Assembly: GCF_030408715.1 (NCBI RefSeq)
Contig: NZ_CP047202.1
Location: forward strand, 832,294 to 896,293
Reading direction: 5' to 3'
Length of the DNA: 64,000 nucleotides
Source: Corynebacterium confusum
Lineage (GTDB): Bacteria > Actinomycetota > Actinomycetes > Mycobacteriales > Mycobacteriaceae
Shown: piece by piece, positions 19,377-27,460 of the stretch
Layout: every line of letters begins with the position of its first letter
Numbering within the stretch: the stretch's first letter is position 1
The notes under the pieces: generated by a model
The model's database searches: none
What the model was told of the DNA's origin: nothing
Seen by the model: only the letters and a program-made list of their open reading frames with translations
Made by a program: the position numbers and the translations under genes

Positions 19377-20525
19377 CTAAGCGGGCCGGTAGAGCGGGCC
19401 GTCGATGGCCCACTGGTAGGTCTCGACGAGGGAGCGGGTGGCCGCCTCCCAGGACCACCGCTCGGCCTCGGCGCGCGCGGCCGTGCCCAGCGCAGCGCGG
19501 CGTTCGGCATCGCCTAGCACGCCCGCCAGGGCTTTGGCCCACGCGCTATCGGAGGCGTCCTCGTCGACGAGCAGGCCGGTCTTCCCATCGTCGATGACAA
19601 AGGGGATCCCGCCCGCACGGGTGCCTACCACCGGCACGCCGGAGGCGAAGGACTCGAGGGCGACTAGTCCCAGGGTCTCGGTCCGGGAGGGGAAGCAGAA
19701 GACGTCGCCGCAGGCGAAGGCCGCGGCCAGCTCGTCGCCGGACAGGTAACCGGTAAAGACCGCCTCGTCGGGGCTGAACTGGGCCGATAGCTGCTCGGAG
19801 TACGGGCCGGCGCCGACCACCGCCAGGCGCGCGCCGGGCACGCGCTCGCGCAGGCGCGCCATGATGCCGGGCAGCCGGTCCAAGTCCTTTTCCTTGGACA
19901 CGCGCCCCACGTAGGTGACCAGCGGGGCCTCTGGGTGCCCGTCGGTCAGGCGGGAACGCATCTGCTCGCTGTAGCGCTGCGGGTAGTAGTTGTCCGTGTC
20001 GACGGCCTTGGGCCACAGCGAGACGTTGTTGATGCCCAGTTCTTGGGCGCGCTCGACCATGGGGTCTGAGGTACAGAGGTTTTCTACCGCCTGGTTGTGC
20101 AGGTAGCGCAACGCCGCCTCCGTGGTGGGCCGGGCCCAGCCGATGCCTAAGGCATCTACGTATTCCGGCAGGTTCGTGTGGAAGCTACCCACCAGGGGCA
20201 GGGCCTCGCGGCGCGCCGCCCACACACCCAGGGCCGCGGTCCAGATGGGGTTGACCACGTGCACGACGTCGGCATCGAAGCGCCGCAGGCGATACAGCAC
20301 TCGCGGATCTGGCAGGCCCCATTTCAGCTCGGGGTAGACCGGCCACAGGGACAGCGAGGGGATGGAGACGACCTCGAAGCCGGCGTAGGCGGCCGGCGGG
20401 TTACCGGGGGCGAATACTAAGACCTCGTGCCCGGCGGCGTGCAGCTGCCGCAAGGTGTGGGTCAGCCGGGTGACGACCCCGTCGATTTTGGGCAGGAAGA
20501 CTTCCGTGAAGATGGCAATGCGCAC
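19377..20525 (-). CDS. GT4 glycosyltransferase, SqdX/SQD2-like (candidate sulfoquinovosyltransferase)
   Basis: A 382-residue GT-B enzyme. The N-terminus VRIAIFTEVFLPKIDGVVTR, the segments GSFHTNLPEYVDALG and ENLCTSDPMVE, then SLWPKAVDTDNYYPQ and a C-terminal donor site SRTETLGLVALESFASGVP match the MgtA/PimB/SqdX branch of GT4. The immediately upstream gene is a sulfoquinovose synthase relative (stop 14 bases away), so transfer of sulfoquinovose from UDP-sulfoquinovose to diacylglycerol is the best inference. A mannosyltransferase role such as MgtA is the main alternative. I chose GTG 20525; an earlier start would overlap the upstream gene and adds no homology. Confidence 0.8.
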   Translation of the reverse strand: MRIAIFTEVFLPKIDGVVTRLTHTLRQLHAAGHEVLVFAPGNPPAAYAGFEVVSIPSLSLWPVYPELKWGLPDPRVLYRLRRFDADVVHVVNPIWTAALGVWAARREALPLVGSFHTNLPEYVDALGIGWARPTTEAALRYLHNQAVENLCTSDPMVERAQELGINNVSLWPKAVDTDNYYPQRYSEQMRSRLTDGHPEAPLVTYVGRVSKEKDLDRLPGIMARLRERVPGARLAVVGAGPYSEQLSAQFSPDEAVFTGYLSGDELAAAFACGDVFCFPSRTETLGLVALESFASGVPVVGTRAGGIPFVIDDGKTGLLVDEDASDSAWAKALAGVLGDAERRAALGTAARAEAERWSWEAATRSLVETYQWAIDGPLYRPA

Positions 20526-20539
20526 GGTAGCTGCTCGCC

Positions 20540-21733
20540 CTATTCGTTCTCGGGAACGCCGGCGGACTGCTGGGCGGTCCACAGGGAGCGCGCCGGGATC
20601 TTGGACCGGTCCACGCGGTCGCAGTACTTGCGCGCGACGTCCTCGACCTCCTGCAGCAGCCCCTCGGACAGGGTGGTGGGCTCAAGGCCCAGGCGCAGGA
20701 AGGTGTCGTTGGAGACGTGCAGCTCGTTCTCGGCGGACTCCTTGCGTGGGTTCGGCACGTAGGCGACCTGCGCGCCGGAGAACTTCGCGACCAGCTCCGC
20801 CAGGTCGCGCACGCGGTGGGTCTCGGTCATCTGGTTGATGATCTTGACTCGCTCGCCCCGCTGCGGCGGATTGTTCAGGGCCAGCTCAATGCAGCGGACC
20901 ATGTCGCGGATGTGGATGAACGCGCGGGTCTGCCCGCCGGTGCCGTGGACTGTCAGGGGGTAGCCGACGCCGGCCTGGACCAAGAAGCGGTTGAGCACGG
21001 TGCCGTAGTCGCCGTCGTAGTCGAAGCGGTTAATCAGCCGCTCGTCCCGGCGGGTCTGCTCGGTGTGCGTGCCCCAGATGATGCCCTGGTGGAGATCGGT
21101 AATGCGCAGCTCGTCGTTCTTCGCGTAGTAGGCGAAAAGGTGCTGGTCCAGCACCTTGGTCATGTGGTAAACCGAGCCCGGATTGGACGGGTAGAGGATG
21201 GACTGCTCGACCGGCTCCGAGCCCGGGACCTCCACCTTGACGTCCAGGTAGCCTTCCGGGATCTCCATGCCGGCGGTGCCGTAGCCGTAAACCCCCATGG
21301 TGCCCAGGTGGGCGACGTGGATGTCCTGGCCGGACTCGACCACCGCAGTCAGCAGGTTGTGCGTGGCATTGATGTTGTTGTCCACCGTGTAGCGCTTGTT
21401 CCGCGAGTTCTTCATCGAATACGGCGCGGCGCGCTGCTCGGCGAAGTGGACGACGGCGTCCGGGTGCTCGGTGTTGATGAACTCCAGCAGCCCCGCGTAG
21501 TCGTGGGCGACGTCAATGCGGTGAAAGCCGATGGTCTTGCCGGAGACTTCCTTCCAGGCCTCCAACCGCTCGTCGATGCTGCGGATCGGGGTGAGCGATT
21601 CGGCTTCGAGCTCGGCGTCAATGGCGCGCCGGGAGAGGTCGTCAACGATGTGCACGTCGTGGCCCTGGTCGGACAGGTAGAGGGCTGCGGGCCAACCGCA
21701 GAATCCGTCCCCGCCCAGAATGGCTACCTTCAC
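20540..21733 (-). CDS. sqdB: UDP-sulfoquinovose synthase-like SDR epimerase (SQD1/SqdB family)
   Basis: A 397-residue extended SDR. SQD1/SqdB makes UDP-sulfoquinovose from UDP-glucose and sulfite. The NAD-binding loop is GGDGFCGWPAALYLS. FAEQRAAPYSM, LGTMGVYG (catalytic Thr), VYHMTKVLD (the Tyr and Lys of YxxxK), DLHQGIIWGTHT and NRFDYDGDYGTVLNRF all follow plant/cyanobacterial SQD1 closely, including the FCGWP and SLTPIRSI signatures that separate it from ordinary UDP-glucose epimerases. GTG 21733 has GGAG nine bases upstream; TTG 21748 is possible. It is followed after 14 bases by the glycosyltransferase, forming a two-gene unit. Confidence 0.87.
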   Translation of the reverse strand: MKVAILGGDGFCGWPAALYLSDQGHDVHIVDDLSRRAIDAELEAESLTPIRSIDERLEAWKEVSGKTIGFHRIDVAHDYAGLLEFINTEHPDAVVHFAEQRAAPYSMKNSRNKRYTVDNNINATHNLLTAVVESGQDIHVAHLGTMGVYGYGTAGMEIPEGYLDVKVEVPGSEPVEQSILYPSNPGSVYHMTKVLDQHLFAYYAKNDELRITDLHQGIIWGTHTEQTRRDERLINRFDYDGDYGTVLNRFLVQAGVGYPLTVHGTGGQTRAFIHIRDMVRCIELALNNPPQRGERVKIINQMTETHRVRDLAELVAKFSGAQVAYVPNPRKESAENELHVSNDTFLRLGLEPTTLSEGLLQEVEDVARKYCDRVDRSKIPARSLWTAQQSAGVPENE

Positions 21734-21796
21734 TGTGTGATACTCCAATAAAACGATCGCGAATAAGGAAAACCTGAAAAAGGCCTAGACATGAAT

Positions 21797-21837
21797 TTTA
21801 CCCTGATCCAACGCGTACGGCGCTGGATCAGGGTAAA
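21797..21837. terminator. Long hairpin between the TetR gene and the sqdB-like gene
   Basis: 18-base arms TTTACCCTGATCCAACGC (21797-21814) and its complement (21820-21837) differ at one position around a 5-base loop. No U-run follows on either strand. It probably ends the exporter/TetR transcript before the sqdB-like promoter. Confidence 0.65.
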
Positions 21838-21890
21838 CCTTCAGTGAATATTTGCCCGAGCGGCCTGTGACGCTCGGGACTTGGCCCCGG

Positions 21891-22481
21891 CTAGGTGATG
21901 GAACGCAGAGTAGCGAAGGCGCGGCCGGCTAGTTCCTCGCCCTGGGCCGGATCGCGCGGCTCAGGCAGGGCGAAAAAGGCCTTGGTCGCCGACGCGCTGG
22001 CCGCGGCGCAGGCGTGCAGGACGACCTCCGTGTCGAACTCGTCGCGCTCGGGGCTGCGGCGGGCAAAGACTTCGCGGATCTTCTCCGCCACGCGCTCGGC
22101 CTCGTCGCGCTTCACATCGGCACAGGAGGTCTTCTCCAGGTAGTCCATGACCATGAAAAAGGACGTCACCGAATGCAGCTCCGGGGCGGTCCGGCGGAAA
22201 CCGTCGCGAACGATGTCCTCGAAGATTTCGGTCGTGCTGGCCTGCGCCGGGTACTCGTCCACCTTGTCGACGATGAGGCTAACCGCGTCGAGGGCGAACT
22301 GGCACAGGCACTCGTTCACGCTGGAGTAATAGTTGTGGAAGGTGCGGGCGGAAATGCCCGCCTCCTCCGCCACGTGAGAAACCGTGAGCGCCTCGGCGCC
22401 TTCGGCTAGGTAGATGCGGCCAGCCGCATCCGCTATCGCCTGCCGGGTAGCGCGTTTTTTCGTTTCTCGGAGATTACTCAT
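21891..22481 (-). CDS. TetR-family transcriptional regulator of the MMPL exporter operon
   Basis: A 196-residue regulator. The N-terminal helix-turn-helix is visible as ALTVSHVAEEAGISARTFHNYYSS (residues 35-58), and the remainder is a helical ligand-binding domain. The first codons overlap the exporter stop by 8 bases (ATGAGTAA), so regulator and exporter are co-translated. This predicts autorepression through the two palindromes at 25335-25370. The ligand is unknown. Confidence 0.9.
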   Translation of the reverse strand: MSNLRETKKRATRQAIADAAGRIYLAEGAEALTVSHVAEEAGISARTFHNYYSSVNECLCQFALDAVSLIVDKVDEYPAQASTTEIFEDIVRDGFRRTAPELHSVTSFFMVMDYLEKTSCADVKRDEAERVAEKIREVFARRSPERDEFDTEVVLHACAAASASATKAFFALPEPRDPAQGEELAGRAFATLRSIT

Positions 22482-25176
22482 TGCCAGTCAGTGCTTTCTT
22501 GAGCTTGGTCCACCAGGAAGCCTTGCCCGAAAGGTTATCGCTTCGCTGCACCCGGGCGCCAGTTTCGGATTCCTTATCGTCGCCGCTCCGCGCCGGGGTG
22601 GCCGGGCCGGACACGGCGTAGTCGCCGGCGCGCCGGGCTGCCACCACGTGGGCGGCGTAGCCGCCGTGCTCCGGGTGGAAGTCCGCGTAGGTGGCGCGGC
22701 GCTGCTCCGCTCCCGCGTCGGCGTTGCCGGTTGAGGTTTCGGTAGCGGTGGCCGCAGCGGTGGCCGTGGCCGCGCCGCCGGCAGCTGCCGTGGTTCCGGC
22801 GGCCGGGGTGCGGGCCTGGTCGGGTTCGCCGCCGTCCATCAGGGCCACGCGGTTGGCGGTGAGCGCCTCGCCCTCGATATCCATGTTCGGCAGGGCCTTG
22901 TCCAGCCACTTGGGGATCCACCAGGCCTTGTCGCCCAGCAGGAACATGGTGGCCGGGATAATGGTCATGCGGACCACGAAGGCATCGATAGCCACGCCGA
23001 TGGCCAGGGCGAAGCCCATGGTCTTAATGAAGGGCTCGTCCATGAGCATGAAGGCGGCGAAGACCGAAATCATGATCAGGGCGGCGGCGGTGACCACGCG
23101 GGCGCCGTGCTTGAAACCGTTGGAGGTCGCATTCCCCGCGGTCTTGCCGTGGACGTAGCCCTCGCGCATGCGGGTGACCAGGAAGACCTGGTAGTCCATG
23201 GCCAGACCGAAGGTCAGGCCAATGAGCATGATCGGCAGGAAGGACAGCAGCGGCTGCGGATCGTCGATGATGCCGAAGCGGCCCTCCTGGAAGATGGCCA
23301 CGGTGATGCCGAAGGCGGCGGCCATCGAGCCCGCGAAGCCGAGCGCGGCGATGAGCGGGACCCAGATGGAGCGGAAGACCAGCAGCAGGACGATGAACGC
23401 CAGGCCCAGGACCACAGCGATGTACGGGACGAGGATTTCCGTGAGTCGCTCCGAGATGTCGTCGAAGATTGGGGTCACGCCGGTGATGCCGTATTCGCCG
23501 CCGGTCTCCTCAGTGAAGCCGGACTGGTAGGAGCGCAGCGCGTTCAGGGTGTCCGTGGTGGCCTCATCGGTAGCCCCCGTGGTCGGGGTGATGAGCACCT
23601 GGGCGGCGTCCAGGTTGTCCGTCGTCTGGACGATCTGGGCGTTTTCGACGCCCTCGGTGCCGTTGAAGTCGGCCAGCAGCTGTTGGAAGGCCGGCATCCG
23701 CTCTTGCTCGCTCACACCAGCGACGTCGACGTAGGCGACCATCGGGGCGTTGCGGCCCTCGCCGAAGGCGTCGGCGGTGATTTCGTAGGCATCGCGCTGC
23801 GGGCTGCCCAACTTGGCCGAGCCGTCCGTCGGCATGGCCAGGGACAGGTTGGCGGCCGGGATGGCCAGGATGCCCAGCAGGACAATACCGGCGACCAGGT
23901 TGGTAACCGGGCGCGCGCGGATCTGGCGGACCCACTTGAGCCCCATGGTGGGCTTCTCGTCCTCTGGGTCCGGAACCTTCGGTCCTGGCACGCGGCCGGC
24001 GAAGATCTTGGTGCCCAGCAGGCCCAGCAGGGCCGGGATGAAGGTCAGGGCGACCAGCACGGCGATGGCCACGGTGGCCGCGGCGGCGATGGCCATGGTG
24101 CCCAGGAAGGGGATGCCGATCATGGTCAGTGCGACCAGGGCGATGACCACGGTGGTGCCGGCGAAGACCACGGAGGAGCCGGCGGTGCCCAGCGCCATGC
24201 CCATGGAGTGGGCGCGGGTCTTCTTGTCCATCTTCTTGAGCTCTTGGGCCAGTTCCTTCGGGCTCAGGTTGTTCAGCCCGGAGGAGGTGATGAGCTCGTT
24301 GCGGTAGCGGTTGACAATGAACAGGGCGTAGTCGATGCCCACGGCCAGGCCGATCATGGAGGCCAGCATCGGGGTCATATCCGAGATGGTGTCGGTGAAG
24401 ATGGTGCCCAGCTGCACTCCCAGCAGGCCCACGCCGACGCCGATGACCGCGGAGATAAGCGGCATGCCGGCGGCCACGAAGGAGCCGAAGGTAATCAGTA
24501 GCACGATGGCGGCCACGGCCATACCAATGAGCTCGGCGGTCATGTTCATCTCTTGCCCGGCGGCGGAGAAGGCATTGCCGCTGTACTTGACCGTCAGGTC
24601 TCCGGAGTCGTAGTCGCCCATGACGTCGGTGACCGCCTCGCGGTCGGCCGCGTCGATCTCCATGACCTCGGGCGCGTCGAAGGTGATGGTCAAAGTGCCG
24701 GTGGTCTTGTCCTCGCTCAGCGGGGACAAGGCCTTGAGGTTGGACTGGATCTGTTCCTGGGGCATGCCCTGGGCGGCCATCTGCTCGCCCATCTGCTTCT
24801 GCATGCCGCCGGCGGCCAGCACCGGGTTGACCATCTGGTCCGTGTCGGTCAGGACATCGGTGGCCTTGAGCTCATCGACGAGCTTGTCGACCTCGCCCAT
24901 CACGGCCGGATCGTCCAGGGACTTGCCCTCCGGCGCCTGGATGACCACGTTGCCGGTGGGCTCACTCATGGCATCCGAGTCGTTGCCGAAGCGCTCGTTC
25001 ATCTTGTCTTGGGTGACGGTGGAATCCATGTCCGGCATGGAGAAGTTCGGATTCGGCTCTTTAGCGAAGCCCGCGGTCAGGCCGGCCATGGCGACCAGCA
25101 GGACGAGCCAGAAGGCCAGGAAAGGCCAGACCTTCCGGTACGACCAGCTGCCCAGCCGGTAGAGGTATTTAGACAT
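22474..25176 (-). CDS. MMPL/RND-family membrane exporter
   Basis: A 900-residue protein of about 12 transmembrane helices in two halves, each with a large outside loop after the first helix (about residues 35-200 and 440-560). The MMPL signatures GLAVGIDYALFIVNRYRNE and GLTFGLAMDYQVFLVTRMRE are present; their Asp-Tyr pairs are the proton-relay residues of MmpL3-like transporters. Corynebacterial MMPL proteins export envelope lipids or drugs. The C-terminal tail of about 120 residues is low-complexity and Ala/Thr-rich. It is transcribed with the downstream TetR gene from a promoter near 25340, and the leader of about 150 bases contains a GC-rich hairpin. Confidence 0.92.
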   Translation of the reverse strand: MSKYLYRLGSWSYRKVWPFLAFWLVLLVAMAGLTAGFAKEPNPNFSMPDMDSTVTQDKMNERFGNDSDAMSEPTGNVVIQAPEGKSLDDPAVMGEVDKLVDELKATDVLTDTDQMVNPVLAAGGMQKQMGEQMAAQGMPQEQIQSNLKALSPLSEDKTTGTLTITFDAPEVMEIDAADREAVTDVMGDYDSGDLTVKYSGNAFSAAGQEMNMTAELIGMAVAAIVLLITFGSFVAAGMPLISAVIGVGVGLLGVQLGTIFTDTISDMTPMLASMIGLAVGIDYALFIVNRYRNELITSSGLNNLSPKELAQELKKMDKKTRAHSMGMALGTAGSSVVFAGTTVVIALVALTMIGIPFLGTMAIAAAATVAIAVLVALTFIPALLGLLGTKIFAGRVPGPKVPDPEDEKPTMGLKWVRQIRARPVTNLVAGIVLLGILAIPAANLSLAMPTDGSAKLGSPQRDAYEITADAFGEGRNAPMVAYVDVAGVSEQERMPAFQQLLADFNGTEGVENAQIVQTTDNLDAAQVLITPTTGATDEATTDTLNALRSYQSGFTEETGGEYGITGVTPIFDDISERLTEILVPYIAVVLGLAFIVLLLVFRSIWVPLIAALGFAGSMAAAFGITVAIFQEGRFGIIDDPQPLLSFLPIMLIGLTFGLAMDYQVFLVTRMREGYVHGKTAGNATSNGFKHGARVVTAAALIMISVFAAFMLMDEPFIKTMGFALAIGVAIDAFVVRMTIIPATMFLLGDKAWWIPKWLDKALPNMDIEGEALTANRVALMDGGEPDQARTPAAGTTAAAGGAATATAAATATETSTGNADAGAEQRRATYADFHPEHGGYAAHVVAARRAGDYAVSGPATPARSGDDKESETGARVQRSDNLSGKASWWTKLKKALTGNE

Positions 25177-25241
25177 AAAGCGTGCTTTCTTTCTTGCTTA
25201 GAAGAATGGTCAAACGAGAAAAGTTGGACGTCGGCCCGCTT

Positions 25242-25270
25242 CCCGCCGCGGAAGTCGCCCACGCGGCGGG
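25242..25270 (-). other. GC-rich hairpin in the exporter leader
   Basis: Perfect 9-base arms CCCGCCGCG (25242-25250) and CGCGGCGGG (25262-25270) around an 11-base loop, between the predicted exporter promoter and its ATG. There is no U-run, so attenuation is only a possibility. Confidence 0.5.
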
Positions 25271-25334
25271 GAGGGGAGGAAATGAAAGAAGGATTCCGGG
25301 GACGCGTGCCTAAACGTGCGCACCCTCGGAAATA

Positions 25335-25370
25335 TTGCATAGTGTACGCAAACTTGCAGAGAGTGTGCAA
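25335..25370. promoter_or_regulatory. Two tandem palindromic operators for the TetR regulator
   Basis: Site 1 is TTGCATAGTGTACGCAA (25335-25351) and site 2 is TTGCAGAGAGTGTGCAA (25354-25370). Both are TTGC-N9-GCAA with 6 of 7 arm positions matching, and their centres are 19 bases apart. The spacing and sequence agreement suggest two dimers of one regulator, most likely the TetR protein of the operon. Confidence 0.7.
25341..25370 (-). promoter_or_regulatory. Predicted promoter of the exporter-TetR operon
   Basis: On the minus strand, -35 TTGCAC (25370-25365), an 18-base spacer and -10 TACACT (25346-25341). Each element sits inside one of the two palindromes, so repressor binding would block RNA polymerase. 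Confidence 0.55.
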
Positions 25371-25405
25371 CTTGGGTGAGCTTCGGACGTGCGGGGTCTA
25401 GGCGG

Positions 25406-25411
25406 TAAGAT
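25406..25411 (+). promoter_or_regulatory. Putative -10 box of the 25.4 kb membrane-protein gene
   Basis: TAAGAT ends 7 bases before ATG 25419. The two TTGC palindromes lie 36-71 bases upstream of this box, so the regulator could affect this gene as well. Confidence 0.5.
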
Positions 25412-25418
25412 TGCGCCC

Positions 25419-26075
25419 ATGCTGCACGCCGCTAGTTTCGCCTTCCTGGACTCCGTCAATGCCTTGCTCATTGGCGTGGTCACGGCGCTGGGCGTGATGC
25501 TCGAGCGCGGCAAGTACCGCCGGATCGTGCCGCTTCTGATCTTTGGCGACTGGTTCGGGGTCTTCGCCCTATCGGTGTTGACCATGTTCGTGCTGGACCA
25601 GCTCAAGGCCTACGTCGAGGGCTTCCTGGACACCCCCATCCTGGGCGTGCTGCTTATCGTGTTGGGCCTGGCCGCCGCGGTGATGACCTGGCGCCACCGC
25701 GGGGGAGAGTCCAACGAGATGGTGAGCAAGCTCCTGCGACCCCTGCAAAACCCCAGCCCGCTGACGTTTTTGACCGGCTTTATCCTGGGCGTGGCGCAGT
25801 CGATTACCTCCGGCGCCTTCTTCGCCGGGCTCATCTACTTGGCCGCCGGGGACTACAGCGCGGGCATCCGCTACGGCGGGCTTTTCCTCTACGCGACCTT
25901 CGCTCTCTCGCTGCCCATCGCGGTGGCAGTTTTCGTCGGGCTCGTGCGGCGCAAACCCAACTCGGCGGCCGGGCGGCTTTTCGCCCAGGCCCGGGAAAAC
26001 AAGGAGACAGTCAGCAAGGTCGGCAGCTACGTGGTGGCCGCCATCCTGGCCATCATCGGCTTCGCGATGCTCTAG
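25419..26075 (+). CDS. Predicted polytopic membrane protein (LysE/GAP-like topology)
   Basis: A 218-residue, very hydrophobic protein with about six predicted transmembrane segments (residues 1-25, 40-62, 70-90, 115-140, 150-175 and 198-217). A short polar central loop holds HRGGESNEMVSKLLRPLQ. The topology and the NPSPLTFLTGFILG segment resemble the LysE/GAP exporter group, but I do not recognise a named family with certainty. It is divergent from the exporter operon and shares its regulatory region, so a linked envelope function is possible. Confidence 0.7.
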   Translation: MLHAASFAFLDSVNALLIGVVTALGVMLERGKYRRIVPLLIFGDWFGVFALSVLTMFVLDQLKAYVEGFLDTPILGVLLIVLGLAAAVMTWRHRGGESNEMVSKLLRPLQNPSPLTFLTGFILGVAQSITSGAFFAGLIYLAAGDYSAGIRYGGLFLYATFALSLPIAVAVFVGLVRRKPNSAAGRLFAQARENKETVSKVGSYVVAAILAIIGFAML

Positions 26076-26106
26076 GCCTTAACCCACCACAAACCCATCA
26101 CAGCCC

Positions 26107-26511
26107 TTAATCCACCACGAAGGCTAGACGCTCGGAGACTTCACACTCGCCCGGACCGGTCAGCTTCTCCGCAACCGTGCGGCGCTCCTGGTCGGACAAG
26201 GGGATAAGCCAGCCCTTCTTTGGATCGTGGACCGGCAGGGTGGCCTTGCTTACCGGAAGGAGGTAGACCGCCGTGTCTGGGTTGGCGGCGGTGGCATTGT
26301 GCCTGCCCGCCGTAAGCAGTAGCGGGTGGGCGTTTTCGGCCGCCTCCCGCACCGCGTCGGCGGTGCTGACGTCAATATCCACGATGACGAGCGTTTCCGC
26401 CGTGGTCACCTGCAAGCGCCCGGCGGCGAGCTCCGGCACGTCAACGCGGACCCGGGCCAGGGAGGGGCCTTTCCGGCCGGTCAGTGTGGACCAGATTCTG
26501 CGCACATCCAT
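26107..26511 (-). CDS. Conserved-looking hypothetical protein
   Basis: A 134-residue cytosolic protein with no signal peptide or membrane span. It has alternating strands and helices (RVRVDVPELAAGRLQVTTAE, then VIVDIDVSTADAVREAAENA) and an LIPLSDQERRTVAEKL segment. I do not recognise it. It starts at ATG 26511, 27 bases from the divergent patatin gene, and both appear leaderless with overlapping -10 boxes. The frame is open far upstream on this strand, but that is patatin shadow. Confidence 0.6.
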   Translation of the reverse strand: MDVRRIWSTLTGRKGPSLARVRVDVPELAAGRLQVTTAETLVIVDIDVSTADAVREAAENAHPLLLTAGRHNATAANPDTAVYLLPVSKATLPVHDPKKGWLIPLSDQERRTVAEKLTGPGECEVSERLAFVVD

Positions 26512-26518
26512 GGCCTTA

Positions 26519-26524
26519 ATTGTA
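26519..26524 (-). promoter_or_regulatory. -10 box of the 26.1 kb hypothetical gene
   Basis: TACAAT on the minus strand, 7 bases before ATG 26511. It shares two base pairs with the -10 box of the divergent patatin gene. Confidence 0.6.
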
Positions 26525-26528
26525 GAAT
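26523..26528 (+). promoter_or_regulatory. -10 box of the patatin gene
   Basis: TAGAAT ends 10 bases before ATG 26539 and overlaps the opposing TACAAT by two bases. Confidence 0.55.
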
Positions 26529-26538
26529 GGCGGCCATT

Positions 26539-27408
26539 ATGATTGATGCCTCGGATACCGCGCTCGTCATCGAAGGCGGCGGGATGCGCAACTCCTATAC
26601 CGCCGCGTGCATAGTGCGCTTCATCCAGCAGGAGATCCAGTTCGGCTGGGTCGGAGGGGTCTCCGCGGGCTCGTCGCACACGGTCAACTACCTGTCGGGG
26701 GATCCCATCCGCGCGGAGGATTCCTTCACCGACTTTGCCAAGAACCCCAGCTTCGGCGGCGTGGGCTCCCTTCTGCGGGGCAAGGGCTATTTCAACGCGG
26801 AATTTATCTACGAAAAGTCCGCGGACCAGGATCTGCGCTTCGATTGGGAGCGCTACCAGGCAAACCCGGCGGAGATGAACCTGGCCGCCACGCGCGCGGA
26901 CACCGGGGAATCCGTCTACTGGACGCGCGCGGACGTGACCGTCCCGGAGGATCTTTTCGTACGGGTGCGCGCCTCCTCGACCCTGCCGCTGCTGATGCCG
27001 CTGCGCTTTATCGACGGCGCGCCCTACGTCGACGGCGCGCTTGGCGAACACGGCGGGATCACCATCGAGCAGGCCGAGCTGGCGGGGTACAAGAAATTTT
27101 TCTTCGTCGGCTCCAAGCCGCGGGACTATATCCGCCCAAAGACGCGCCGGCCCAGCATGGTGCGCGGGCTCTTCCGTCGCTACCCGGCCATCGCGGACGC
27201 ACTCATCGCCCGCCCGGAGCGCTACAACGCCTCCCGCGCGCGGCTGGCGGAGCTGGAGCGGGCCGGCCAGGCCTACCTGTTTAGCCCGGAGGACATGCAG
27301 GTCTCCTCCACGGAGCGCTCGGTGGCCAAGCTACGCGCCAACTTTGCCGCCGGTGCCCGCCAGGTCGAGCGCGAATGGCCCGTCTGGCAGGAATTTCTGC
27401 GCGGTTAG
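26539..27408 (+). CDS. Patatin-like phospholipase
   Basis: A 289-residue protein with the patatin catalytic set: glycine-rich oxyanion loop EGGGMRN (residues 12-18), nucleophile motif GVSAGSSH (near residue 43) and the catalytic Asp in VDGALGEHGG (near residue 168). Patatins cleave acyl chains from phospholipids with a Ser-Asp dyad. The C-terminal part (RYNASRARLAELERAGQAYLF onward) is the helical extension seen in bacterial YjjU-type members. No signal peptide is seen. It is divergent from a small hypothetical gene. Confidence 0.9.
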   Translation: MIDASDTALVIEGGGMRNSYTAACIVRFIQQEIQFGWVGGVSAGSSHTVNYLSGDPIRAEDSFTDFAKNPSFGGVGSLLRGKGYFNAEFIYEKSADQDLRFDWERYQANPAEMNLAATRADTGESVYWTRADVTVPEDLFVRVRASSTLPLLMPLRFIDGAPYVDGALGEHGGITIEQAELAGYKKFFFVGSKPRDYIRPKTRRPSMVRGLFRRYPAIADALIARPERYNASRARLAELERAGQAYLFSPEDMQVSSTERSVAKLRANFAAGARQVEREWPVWQEFLRG

Positions 27409-27460
27409 GCTGAGCCCCGTTTGGGCATCGGCGGGGCCGAAATCTTCCTTTTACGAAGGC

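Noticed and set aside
23107..24501. 464-codon plus-strand frame opposite the MMPL exporter
   Set aside because: Its Gly/Asp/His/Gln-rich translation has no fold-like pattern and the exporter motifs are on the other strand.
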